The notes under the pieces: model-generated
The model's input: only the letters and a program-made list of their open reading frames with translations
What the model was told of the DNA's origin: nothing
The model's database searches: none
Shown here: positions 14,453 to 21,860 of the stretch, in pieces
How positions within the stretch are numbered: position 1 is the stretch's first letter
How the letters are laid out: each line of letters begins with the position of its first letter
Position numbers and translations under genes: made by a program
Source of the DNA: an uncultured Cellvibrio sp.
GTDB taxonomy: Bacteria; Pseudomonadota; Gammaproteobacteria; Pseudomonadales; Cellvibrionaceae
NCBI GenBank assembly: GCA_946482345.1
Contig: CAMLRJ010000010.1
Coordinates: 1 to 21,877 of the forward strand
DNA length: 21,877 nucleotides
Direction of reading: 5' to 3'

Positions 14453-14540
14453 CAAAGGGGGGCTAGGGGGGATTTAAAATTTTCATACAATTGACCATCT
14501 TAAATCCCTCCCCCGCCTCCCTTTTTCAAAGGGAGGAGCC
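14447..14540. repeat. REP-like inverted repeat inside the ars operon
   Basis: Arm CAAAGGGGGGCTAGGGGGGATTTAA (14453-14477) faces an imperfect partner TTAAATCCCTCCCCCGCCTC...TTTCAAAG (14500-14531). Small terminal hairpins (CTTTGACAAAG-like and CCCTTTTTCAAAGGG-like) cap the ends, and the trailing GGAGCCAATTCT resembles 19695-19707. It occupies most of the 144-nt gap between gapdh and arsJ and includes the gapdh stop codon. In RNA it would fold into a strong stem that may reduce downstream expression or protect the upstream message. Confidence 0.7.
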
Positions 14541-14596
14541 AATTCTTGCCGAGCCGGGGTTTCTCAAAATGAAAAACAAAAATTACGAAGCAAACT

Positions 14597-15787
14597 ATGA
14601 ATAATTCAATCCGCCAATACACAATAGTCACCGGAAACTATTGGGCCTTTACGCTCACCGATGGTGCTTTGCGCATGTTGGTGGTTTTGTATTTTTATCA
14701 ATTGAATTACACGCCATTGCAGATTGCCAGCTTGTTTTTGTTTTATGAATTTTTTGGTGTGGTGACTAATTTATTGGGTGGATATTTGGGTGCGCGTTTG
14801 GGATTAAATCGCACCATGAATCTCGGTTTGTTTTTGCAAATTATGGCATTGATGCTGCTGACACTACCTGCGGCATGGTTATCGATTCCGTTAGTGATGC
14901 TGGCGCAAGCAATTTCCGGTATTGCCAAAGATCTGAATAAGATGAGTGCAAAAAGTGCAATTAAATTGCTGGTGCCTGAAAATGAAAATCAGCGATTGTT
15001 TCGTTGGGTTGCATTATTAACGGGATCAAAAAATGCATTAAAGGGCGTTGGATTTTTTCTGGGAGGATTGTTATTAACCCTGCTGGGATTTCAGCAAGCC
15101 ATATTATTCATGGCGATTGTGTTGGCATTGGTATGGATAGCCAGTTTATTTTTGCTGTCGCAAGATTTGGGAAAAGCCAAACAAAAACCAAAATTTCATG
15201 ATTTGTTTTCAAAAAGTCGTCGCATTAATTTGTTGTCAGCGGCGCGTTTGTGTTTGTTTGCAGCGCGCGATGTTTGGTTTGTAGTGGCGCTGCCGGTATA
15301 TTTGAGCAGCCAGTTTCAGTGGAGTTTTTGGCAGACCAGTGGATTTCTTGCCAGCTGGGTGATTGGTTACGGGATCATTCAATCAATTTCCCCTCTTGTT
15401 GTAGGTAAATCCCCCGGTGGAAAGACGGCATTTTTATTGGCGGCAGCGCTCACGCTGATGACAGCTACATTTGCTTTAACCATGAATCTATTTCCCTCTG
15501 TCAGTGTATTAATGGTGGGGTTAATTATTTTCGGGATTTTATTTGCGTTTAATTCATCGGTGCACAGTTATTTAATTGTGCATTACGCAAAAGCGGATGG
15601 TGTATCACTGGATGTAGGTTTTTATTATATGGCCAATGCCATGGGGAGATTGTTGGGTACAGTCTTATCGGGATGGGTTTATCAACAATGGGGCATGGTC
15701 GCCTGTTTGTGGTGTGCAGCTTTGTTGATTGGTCTGGCAAGTGTGGTTTCCATTCGCTTATCCAATATTGGGCAAATGTATGATTGA
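14597..15787 (+). CDS. arsJ: ArsJ, MFS efflux permease for 1-arseno-3-phosphoglycerate
   Basis: The 396-residue protein has about twelve hydrophobic helices of the major facilitator type. The sequence closely fits ArsJ: N-terminal Y-W-A-F-T-L-T-D-G-A-L-R-M-L-V-V, then F-L-F-Y-E-F-F-G-V-V-T-N-L. The loop A-K-D-L-N-K-M-S-A-K-S-A-I-K-L-L-V-P, L-T-G-S-K-N-A-L-K-G-V-G-F-F-L-G-G and A-A-R-D-V-W-F-V-V-A-L-P follow. ArsJ exports 1-arseno-3-phosphoglycerate made by the adjacent GAPDH. The product hydrolyses outside to release arsenate, so the pair works as an arsenate extrusion system without reduction. The ATG at 14597 has a GAAG upstream. Its last 8 bases overlap the start of the ATP-grasp-like gene, implying coupled translation. 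Confidence 0.94.
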   Translation: MNNSIRQYTIVTGNYWAFTLTDGALRMLVVLYFYQLNYTPLQIASLFLFYEFFGVVTNLLGGYLGARLGLNRTMNLGLFLQIMALMLLTLPAAWLSIPLVMLAQAISGIAKDLNKMSAKSAIKLLVPENENQRLFRWVALLTGSKNALKGVGFFLGGLLLTLLGFQQAILFMAIVLALVWIASLFLLSQDLGKAKQKPKFHDLFSKSRRINLLSAARLCLFAARDVWFVVALPVYLSSQFQWSFWQTSGFLASWVIGYGIIQSISPLVVGKSPGGKTAFLLAAALTLMTATFALTMNLFPSVSVLMVGLIIFGILFAFNSSVHSYLIVHYAKADGVSLDVGFYYMANAMGRLLGTVLSGWVYQQWGMVACLWCAALLIGLASVVSIRLSNIGQMYD

Positions 15788-17042
15788 TGACAATTCCTGC
15801 CAAAGCAATTGCAATTCCACCGCTCATAATTTGAATCAACATTGTTATTGCAAAACACTGGATAACAATTTGCTGCTGGAATTGTTGCAAGATGATAATT
15901 TGGCGACAGAAATTTTTGTGTCACATCCGCAATTATTTTCGAACACGGCAGCATTTATTTCACTGGATCAGTGGATGCAATTAAAACAAATAGTGGAAGC
16001 CATTGAACGCGTCGTGCACTTATCCGGCTTTCAACAAAAAATAATTACCCGGGAAGTGCAACGCAATGTGGCAGCAGGGGTGTTTGTAGGTGTTGATTTT
16101 CATATGGGTGAATCTGGCCCCAAGGTCATTGAAATCAATACCAATGCCGGAGGCGGGTTTTTAAATGCCGCTTTGCTCGCAGCGCAAACAGCTTGCTGTG
16201 AAGTGTTGAATCCCGCTCTGCCATTAGTGGAAAAACAATTACAGGATGAATTTGTTGCTATGTTTCGCCATGAATGGCGATTGTGTCATGGCGATAAACC
16301 ACTGGCGACCATAGCGATTGTTGATCAACAACCCGAGCAACAATTTTTATACCCCGAATTTCGGATTGCGCAATCCGTATTACAAAATGCAGGTTTCAAT
16401 GTATTCATTGTTGATCCATCCGGGCTGCAATGGAATGGCGAAAGTCTTTACTTTCAAGGCGAAAAAATTGATTTAATTTATAATCGGCTGACTGATTTTT
16501 CATTCAGTGAATCCGGTCATCATCATTTGCGTCAAGCTTATGATCAGAATGCGGTTGTGATAACACCCAATCCCTTTCATCATGCAATTTATGCCGACAA
16601 ACGCAATTTAATTTTGCTGGGCGATAAATCGTTTTTGCAAAATTGTGCGGCCACTGATGAAGACATTAATACCTTGCAACAAGCGATACCGAAAACCGGT
16701 GCATTAACACTGGAAAATGCTCACCAACTTTGGCAGGAACGAAAACAATTATTTTTTAAACCTGCCTGTGGTTTTGGCAGTAAAGCCACTTATCGCGGCG
16801 ATAAAATTACGACCAAAGTGTGGCAGGATATTGTGCAAGCCAATTACATAGCACAAGAGTTGATCCCGCCGGGACAGCGCAGTGTTTCAGTGGATAACCG
16901 GCAGACGGAATTAAAAATGGATATTCGCGCTTACGCTTATCAAGGAAAAATACAATTATTAGCTGCCCGTCTTTATCAAGGTCAAACCACTAACTTCAGA
17001 ACGGAAGGCGGTGGTTTTGCTCCGGTTTTTGTGGTGAGCTAA
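15780..17042 (+). CDS. ATP-grasp-like protein encoded overlapping arsJ
   Basis: The start is ATG 15780, inside the last 8 bases of arsJ; an earlier in-frame ATG (15729) lies well within arsJ. The 420-residue protein begins with a cysteine-rich segment (C7, C11, H21-C22-Y-C24). The middle contains G-V-D-F-H-M-G and P-K-V-I-E-I-N-T-N-A-G-G-G-F-L-N-A (104-130). The C-terminal part has features expected of an ATP-grasp fold: F-F-K-P-A-C-G-F-G-S-K-A-T-Y-R-G (325-339, nucleotide-binding lysine and glycine-rich loop) and Q-E-L-I-P-P-G (359-365). K-M-D-I-R-A-Y-A-Y follows, with L-L-A-A-R-L-Y-Q-G-Q-T-T-N-F-R (393-407). This order suggests a circularly permuted ATP-grasp protein related to amide-ligase families. 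Substrate and product are unknown. Linkage to arsJ suggests an arsenic-related task, which is inference. Confidence 0.72.
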   Translation: MIDDNSCQSNCNSTAHNLNQHCYCKTLDNNLLLELLQDDNLATEIFVSHPQLFSNTAAFISLDQWMQLKQIVEAIERVVHLSGFQQKIITREVQRNVAAGVFVGVDFHMGESGPKVIEINTNAGGGFLNAALLAAQTACCEVLNPALPLVEKQLQDEFVAMFRHEWRLCHGDKPLATIAIVDQQPEQQFLYPEFRIAQSVLQNAGFNVFIVDPSGLQWNGESLYFQGEKIDLIYNRLTDFSFSESGHHHLRQAYDQNAVVITPNPFHHAIYADKRNLILLGDKSFLQNCAATDEDINTLQQAIPKTGALTLENAHQLWQERKQLFFKPACGFGSKATYRGDKITTKVWQDIVQANYIAQELIPPGQRSVSVDNRQTELKMDIRAYAYQGKIQLLAARLYQGQTTNFRTEGGGFAPVFVVS

Positions 17043-18190
17043 AACTGATTCCATCCGCCCCAAACGGCGTTCCCCATAGCGTTAAAGTGGTAACGATTAA
17101 AATATTCTGCCAAAGCAACAGGAACAGACATGCCATTGCGTGGACAATTATTACCATTTTGATTAATCGCCTGCGAAGTGTGATGCCCGTAACTGGAAAC
17201 TTGTTGCGATGCAAAATTATCGACATAAATAATATTAATTTTTTGATCGACTGTTGGATCATAAGCTCGCGGTAATAATGCGCCGCCCCAATTATTTCCC
17301 TGAAATAAAGGAAGTAACGCAGGATTGGATGAAGTGGCTGCTGCTGTGATGGGATCTGACCAGGGTTGCGGTGTTAATGTCCAGGAAAATAAATGCATAG
17401 TGTCTGCTGTTCCACCGGCCGCATTAGCGTTCCAATTTCCTGCTCCGGCACCCCAGGCTTGCTGTGTATAAGCATAATTATTTCGGTTTCGTAATTTATT
17501 CAATTGGTCTTGCTGCATAGTGGCGGTTGAGCCGCTATTCGCATATTGATCGAACAAAAAAATCTGATTTGCCGGTGGCGCATATTTGGGTGAAAGTTTG
17601 AAAAAACCAGCGGGTAAATTATTGGCAGCGACATAAGGTTCAATAGCAGTATCCAGTGCTCCGTCATAAAGAATAGCAACTCTGGAACGAGTTACCGGCG
17701 GCCCGGCGTTATCAGTGAGCAATGCGTTGTAAGCTGTTCCAAACAAATTGGTTTGTGCTTGTGTGTAGGGAACAAGATGGTTGTTGAGCGCATTTTGTAT
17801 TACTGGAATAAGGGCTGCGTGTGCCGCATTGTTAAATGCATTGAAGTGCGAAATATTCAGAATAACCAGTTCCCTGTCTCCTGGCGCAAGTGCATTCATA
17901 AAGTTGGCGACATCATTCAAAATTCCGGCTATGCCATCGAGTTGACCGCCCGTATAAAAAGGGCCGTGGTAAGTCCAGAATTGATTATTCGTGAGATAAG
18001 GCCGTATATCAAAATAACGAATGCCCGCATTCAATTGTCCGCCAATCGTTTGTAATTGTGTTCTGGACTGAAAATTATTCCAGCGATCAACATAACAACC
18101 TGCATCGTGTGTGCCTGGAATAGTAATATCCGATAAAACTCTATTTGGAAATCCCGGTACTTGATTAAAAACGTCTGTCATCCAGGGCAT
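17039..18190 (-). CDS. PI-PLC X-domain-like protein without a signal peptide
   Basis: I choose ATG 18190, which follows the upstream stop by one base and has AGAGGA at 7 nt; an in-frame ATG at 18214 lies inside the partner gene before that ribosome site. The 383-residue protein opens with a phosphatidylinositol-specific phospholipase C X-type barrel. It has I-P-G-T-H28-D29-A-G, Q-L-N-A-G-I-R-Y-F-D-I-R63-P-Y and T-Y-H75-G-P-F-Y, corresponding to the two catalytic histidines and the arginine of bacterial PI-PLC. A strand E-L-V-I-L-N-I-S-H-F and a polar, Asn/Ala/Gly-rich second half follow. There is no signal peptide or lipobox, so export would need another route. It is tightly coupled to the gene upstream, and its stop codon overlaps that of the convergent ATP-grasp gene. 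Activity on phosphoinositides is untested. Confidence 0.78.
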   Translation of the reverse strand: MPWMTDVFNQVPGFPNRVLSDITIPGTHDAGCYVDRWNNFQSRTQLQTIGGQLNAGIRYFDIRPYLTNNQFWTYHGPFYTGGQLDGIAGILNDVANFMNALAPGDRELVILNISHFNAFNNAAHAALIPVIQNALNNHLVPYTQAQTNLFGTAYNALLTDNAGPPVTRSRVAILYDGALDTAIEPYVAANNLPAGFFKLSPKYAPPANQIFLFDQYANSGSTATMQQDQLNKLRNRNNYAYTQQAWGAGAGNWNANAAGGTADTMHLFSWTLTPQPWSDPITAAATSSNPALLPLFQGNNWGGALLPRAYDPTVDQKINIIYVDNFASQQVSSYGHHTSQAINQNGNNCPRNGMSVPVALAEYFNRYHFNAMGNAVWGGWNQF

Positions 18191-18191
18191 C

Positions 18192-19028
18192 TTATTGTCC
18201 TCTTGCTTTAACAATAGTGATAATCAAACCTTTAACACCTTCCGTTTCAGAAACGCTTTGAATAACGGAATATGACGTTGCCGAAGGGCCGGAGACTGAC
18301 AAATTTTTATTATTTGCATTTTCATTTCCTGCTTTGGATTGATCAGCAGAAAAATTAAATTTGTCCTGTCCATTCCCGTTCATAAGCGATACATTGACAA
18401 TAAACTCTGCAGCAATATTGGAAGATTTAATATCTTCACGTTGTTTTGAATAAGAAAATTCATCGATTGTCATATTGTTAAAATTGATGTCTGGTCTGAA
18501 ATTGCCAACTGCCCAACTATTTTCGGATGTTATTGCTGTGCTGATATTTATTTTTTCCGCAGTAGCATTTTCTATTACCAGAAATGTTTCCAGATTTGTT
18601 GGTTCAATGGGTGTTTGATCAATGACCGAATCCAGTGTGGGCAAGGTTGCATTAGCGCTGATATATTCCTGCTGGGTAATATCTTTGATGGAGATGATGG
18701 CGTCTTCATATTGCTGACGTTGTTTTCTCTCTTTGCCCTCATCCCAAAGGCCAACAGCCTCGCGTGGATCTGGCAGTGCCATGAACACATTGGAAATACA
18801 GCTATTCAATTCCGGTGCAAACGCCAGAAAAAGTGTCAGTTTTTCTTTGGCGATAATGGCATTGTCCCGGTTTTTGACATAACTGAACGTTAGCCAGGAA
18901 GATTTGAAATCCTGATCTAACAGATTCCATTTTTCCAAGGTGATTTTTTGACTTTCACTAATTGCCGGCGTCAGAATTTTGAGCAAACGTTCAAATTCAA
19001 AACTGGTGTCTGTTGTGGTATCGGCCAT
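18192..19028 (-). CDS. Unrecognised protein coupled to the PI-PLC-like gene
   Basis: I choose ATG 19028 (AGAGA upstream) over an in-frame TTG at 19043, giving 278 residues. No signal peptide, membrane helix or known motif was recognised. The first half (about 10-125) looks helical and is rich in Leu, Lys and aromatic residues (F-E-R-L-L-K-I-L, L-T-L-F-L-A-F-A-P-E-L). The second half (about 145-278) looks like a beta-sandwich, with alternating strands such as T-F-L-V-I-E-N-A-T and A-A-E-F-I-V-N-V-S-L. It includes an Asn/Gly/Lys-rich turn (A-G-N-E-N-A-N-N-K-N) and ends G-L-I-I-T-I-V-K-A. The stop is one base from the PI-PLC-like start, so the two form a tight pair. A lipid-binding or pore-forming partner is conceivable, but no family can be named. 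Confidence 0.75.
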   Translation of the reverse strand: MADTTTDTSFEFERLLKILTPAISESQKITLEKWNLLDQDFKSSWLTFSYVKNRDNAIIAKEKLTLFLAFAPELNSCISNVFMALPDPREAVGLWDEGKERKQRQQYEDAIISIKDITQQEYISANATLPTLDSVIDQTPIEPTNLETFLVIENATAEKINISTAITSENSWAVGNFRPDINFNNMTIDEFSYSKQREDIKSSNIAAEFIVNVSLMNGNGQDKFNFSADQSKAGNENANNKNLSVSGPSATSYSVIQSVSETEGVKGLIITIVKARGQ

Positions 19029-19154
19029 TTGATATCTCTGCAATCAACATTTTTTACTGTATCTGCAGAATGCATACCAAATTTATCAAAATACCCTTGA
19101 GGCCAACAACAGCGGGAAATTTTTTTGATATCAATAGCTAATATTGATTATTGT

Positions 19155-19189
19155 AAAATTAATTCTGGACGAAATTGTCCAGAATTAAT
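19155..19189 (-). terminator. Intrinsic terminator after ridA
   Basis: A perfect 13-bp stem (ATTAATTCTGGAC at 19158-19170 with GTCCAGAATTAAT at 19177-19189) closes a 6-nt loop. Read on the minus strand it is followed by TTTTACAATAA. It lies 49 nt beyond the ridA stop and upstream of the PI-PLC pair, so it should separate the spoT-ridA unit from the accessory pair. Confidence 0.75.
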
Positions 19190-19238
19190 CTGGTGAGCGG
19201 ATGAATTGGCGCACAACAAGATGCTGGAGATAGATTGC

Positions 19239-19622
19239 TTAAATCACCATTATCCCATCGGCTTCAATCAATGAATTACGTGGCAGTTGATTGATGCCTA
19301 TAGCAGCGCGTGCAGGATAGGGCTGTTGGAAGTATTGACTCATGACTTCATTAACAATCGGGAAGTTGGCGAGATCGGTTAAATAAATATTTAATTTCAC
19401 TATGTGTTGTAAATCGCCACCTGATGCCAAACAAACAGCGCGTAGATTTTTAAACACCTGATGCGCTTGCGCAGCAAAATCGCCATCGACCAACACCATG
19501 GTTTTGGAATCAAGTGGAATTTGTCCTGATAAATAAACGGTGTTGTTGACTTTGATGGCTTGTGAATAAGTACCTATTGCAGCAGGGGCGTTGTCACTGT
19601 GGATTACGGCTTTGTTGGTCAT
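19239..19622 (-). CDS. ridA: RidA family enamine/imine deaminase
   Basis: The 127-residue protein has the length and pattern of RidA (YjgF/YER057c/UK114). It shows [12 protein letters not shown] near the N terminus, V-Y-L-S-G-Q-I-P-L, a central [10 protein letters not shown] and [14 protein letters not shown]105-A contains the conserved arginine that binds the carboxylate of the imine substrate. Glu120 lies in [10 protein letters not shown]. RidA hydrolyses reactive 2-aminoacrylate and related enamines released by pyridoxal-phosphate enzymes. The ATG at 19622 has a strong AGGAGA site. It follows spoT on the same strand, the order known from other gammaproteobacteria, with a REP-like element in between. 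Confidence 0.94.
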   Translation of the reverse strand: MTNKAVIHSDNAPAAIGTYSQAIKVNNTVYLSGQIPLDSKTMVLVDGDFAAQAHQVFKNLRAVCLASGGDLQHIVKLNIYLTDLANFPIVNEVMSQYFQQPYPARAAIGINQLPRNSLIEADGIMVI

Positions 19623-19661
19623 TTGATTTCTCCTGATTTAAAAATAAAAAATAATTTTTTT

Positions 19662-19742
19662 CACCCCATCCCAGCCTTCCCCTTGGCAAGGGGAAGGAGC
19701 CAGTTCCTCCGCCTTGCCAAGGGGGAGGTTAGGAGGGGGGTG
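19662..19742. repeat. REP-like inverted repeat between spoT and ridA
   Basis: Two G/C-rich palindromes, CCCCTTGGCAAGGGG (19679-19693) and CGCCTTGCCAAGGGGGAGG-like (19710-19728), are enclosed by outer arms CACCCCATCCCAGCC (19662-19676) and GGTTAGGAGGGGGGTG (19727-19742). The stretch GGAGCCAGTTCCT (19695-19707) matches GGAGCCAATTCT in the element after gapdh, so both belong to one family. It fills most of the spoT-ridA gap. Confidence 0.7.
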
Positions 19743-19748
19743 TAAGGT

Positions 19749-21860
19749 TTAATGTTTTGCGCGATGTACGCGAATGACGAAACTGAGTGTGCGTATTCTA
19801 CGCATAATATTCGCGAGATGGATTCGATTATGTACGCCAATGCAAATATGAATGACGCTGTTGTGCGCATCGCGTTCGTGTACATTGATATGTTCAATGT
19901 TGGCGCCTTGTTCGGTAATGCGCGTTGCCAGTATCGCAATGATGCCGCGTTCACTTTCAACATCAATGCGTAAGTCCACCAAAAATTCACCGCTGACTTG
20001 TGCGGCCCAATTCACCTGACTGATTTTTTCTGCGTTGTGACGAATTTCGACAATATTGCGACAAGTGTCTTGATGAATAACCAATCCTTTTCCTGAGCTG
20101 ATATGACCAATAATAGGATCACCGGGAATGGGGCGACAACAACGCGCAAAACTGATAATCATGCCGTCAGCTGAATCAATGGTGATGGCTGAATGTGAAG
20201 GTAAATTGCGTTTAACTTCTGCTTCAGGATGCAACAAGCGGGCAACACTTTGCGCCGTTCTTTTTCCCAAACCAATTTCTTCAAACAATAAATCAAGACT
20301 ATCGAGCTGTACGGATTTTAATAAATCATTTTTTTGCTGTTCGCTGATTTGATCCATTTCCAAATGCAAATCAGCAAATGCGCGATGCAACATACGTTTG
20401 CCCAAACTAACGGATTGGTGATGCCGCTGGTGTTTTAAATAATGTCGAATCGCACTGCGCGCTTTTGCGCTGACTGCAAAATTTAGCCAATTGGGATTGG
20501 GTTGTGCGTTGGGTGCGGTAATGATGGCCACACGCTGGCCACTTTGTAATGGTTGTGACAATGACGCCATGCGTTCGTTAATGCGACAGGCAACACAAGT
20601 ATTGCCTATGTCGGTATGTACTGCATAAGCAAAATCAACGGCCGTTGCACCGGATGGCAACTCAACAATTTTTCCTTTGGGTGTGAAAACATAAACTTCA
20701 TCAGGGAACAAATCAATTTTAACGTTCTCGATAAATTCCAGTGAATTACCGGCGTTGCGTTGCATTTCCAGCAAGCCTTGAACCCATTGCCGTGCGCGAT
20801 TGTGGCTGGCATTCAAGGTTTCATCGCTATTGGCTTTGTAAAGAAAATGCGCGGCAATTCCGCTATTTGCCATTTCATCCATTTCCTTGGTGCGAATTTG
20901 TACTTCAATCGGAACACCGTGCATGCCAATTAATACGCTGTGTAAACTTTGGTAGCCATTGGCTTTCGGAATTGCAATGTAATCTTTAAATTCACCGGCA
21001 ACCGGTTTGTAAAGGTTGTGCACTATGCCGAGTACGCGATAACAAGTATCAACTTTATCGACAACAATTCTGAATGCGTAAACATCCATAATTTCTTTAA
21101 ACGATTTTTTCTTGGTGCGCATTTTTTCATAAATACTGAAAATATGTTTTTCGCGACCAATAACCACGCCATTAATATCTTCACGCAGCAAACGTTTTTC
21201 AATCGCTGTCTGGATTTGTTCTACCAACTCTTTGCGATTGCCGCGTGCGCTACGCAATGCAGCTTGCATACGTGAAGCGCGAAGGGGGTGCATGGCATAA
21301 AAACTGCGGTCTTCCAATTCCATGCGCACATCATTCATTCCCAGGCGATGCGCAATCGGAGCGTAGATTTCCAGCGTTTCTTTGGCGATACGGCGTTTTT
21401 TGTCGGCAGGCATGGCACCCAGGGTGCGCATGTTGTGCAGCCTGTCCGCCAGTTTCACCATAATCACACGCAGATCATTGGCCATAGCCAATGCCATTTT
21501 CTGAAAGTTTTCTGCCTGCTTTTCGGCGTGGGTTTCAAATTCAATTTGTGTCAGCTTGCTAACACCATCAACCAGTTCAGCCACTGCATCACCAAATTGG
21601 CTGGCGAGGGCTTTTTTGCTGATACCGGTATCTTCAATCACATCGTGCAGCATGGCGGCCATCAAGCTTTGATGATCCATGTGCATGCCGGCCAATATGT
21701 CGGCCACTGCGAGGGGGTGGGTTATATAAGCTTCACCACTGCGGCGCTTCTGGCCATCGTGGGCTTGTTCTGCATAAAGGTAGGCACGCTGAACCCCGTT
21801 TATCTGGATCGGGTCCAGATAAGATGAAAGCCTTTGACTTAAGGTTTCCAGAGTTTGCAT
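19749..21860 (-). CDS. spoT: Bifunctional (p)ppGpp synthetase/hydrolase
   Basis: The 703-residue protein has the full RelA/SpoT long form and the length expected for SpoT. The HD hydrolase domain (about 45-145) has H48, H72-D73 and D139 in K-L-A-D-R-L-H-N-M-R-T-L. The synthetase domain is at about 235-345, with K-A-N-G-Y-Q-S-L-H and E319-V-Q-I-R-T. TGS spans about 386-447, a Cys-containing segment F-A-R-C-C-R-P-I-P-G-D lies at 571-581, and a C-terminal ACT domain occupies about 626-703. Intact HD residues support ppGpp hydrolysis. The RxKD/ExDD signature position reads E290-F-K-D293, so the first residue is Glu rather than the Arg usual in bifunctional enzymes. The ATG at 21860 has a near-perfect GGAGG site. 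It heads a unit with ridA on the minus strand. Confidence 0.97.
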   Translation of the reverse strand: MQTLETLSQRLSSYLDPIQINGVQRAYLYAEQAHDGQKRRSGEAYITHPLAVADILAGMHMDHQSLMAAMLHDVIEDTGISKKALASQFGDAVAELVDGVSKLTQIEFETHAEKQAENFQKMALAMANDLRVIMVKLADRLHNMRTLGAMPADKKRRIAKETLEIYAPIAHRLGMNDVRMELEDRSFYAMHPLRASRMQAALRSARGNRKELVEQIQTAIEKRLLREDINGVVIGREKHIFSIYEKMRTKKKSFKEIMDVYAFRIVVDKVDTCYRVLGIVHNLYKPVAGEFKDYIAIPKANGYQSLHSVLIGMHGVPIEVQIRTKEMDEMANSGIAAHFLYKANSDETLNASHNRARQWVQGLLEMQRNAGNSLEFIENVKIDLFPDEVYVFTPKGKIVELPSGATAVDFAYAVHTDIGNTCVACRINERMASLSQPLQSGQRVAIITAPNAQPNPNWLNFAVSAKARSAIRHYLKHQRHHQSVSLGKRMLHRAFADLHLEMDQISEQQKNDLLKSVQLDSLDLLFEEIGLGKRTAQSVARLLHPEAEVKRNLPSHSAITIDSADGMIISFARCCRPIPGDPIIGHISSGKGLVIHQDTCRNIVEIRHNAEKISQVNWAAQVSGEFLVDLRIDVESERGIIAILATRITEQGANIEHINVHERDAHNSVIHICIGVHNRIHLANIMRRIRTLSFVIRVHRAKH

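Noticed and set aside
21288..21827. Open frame of 179 codons on the plus strand, opposite spoT
   Set aside because: It is antisense to a well-supported spoT, has a His/Phe/Gln-rich composition typical of shadow frames, and shows no domain.
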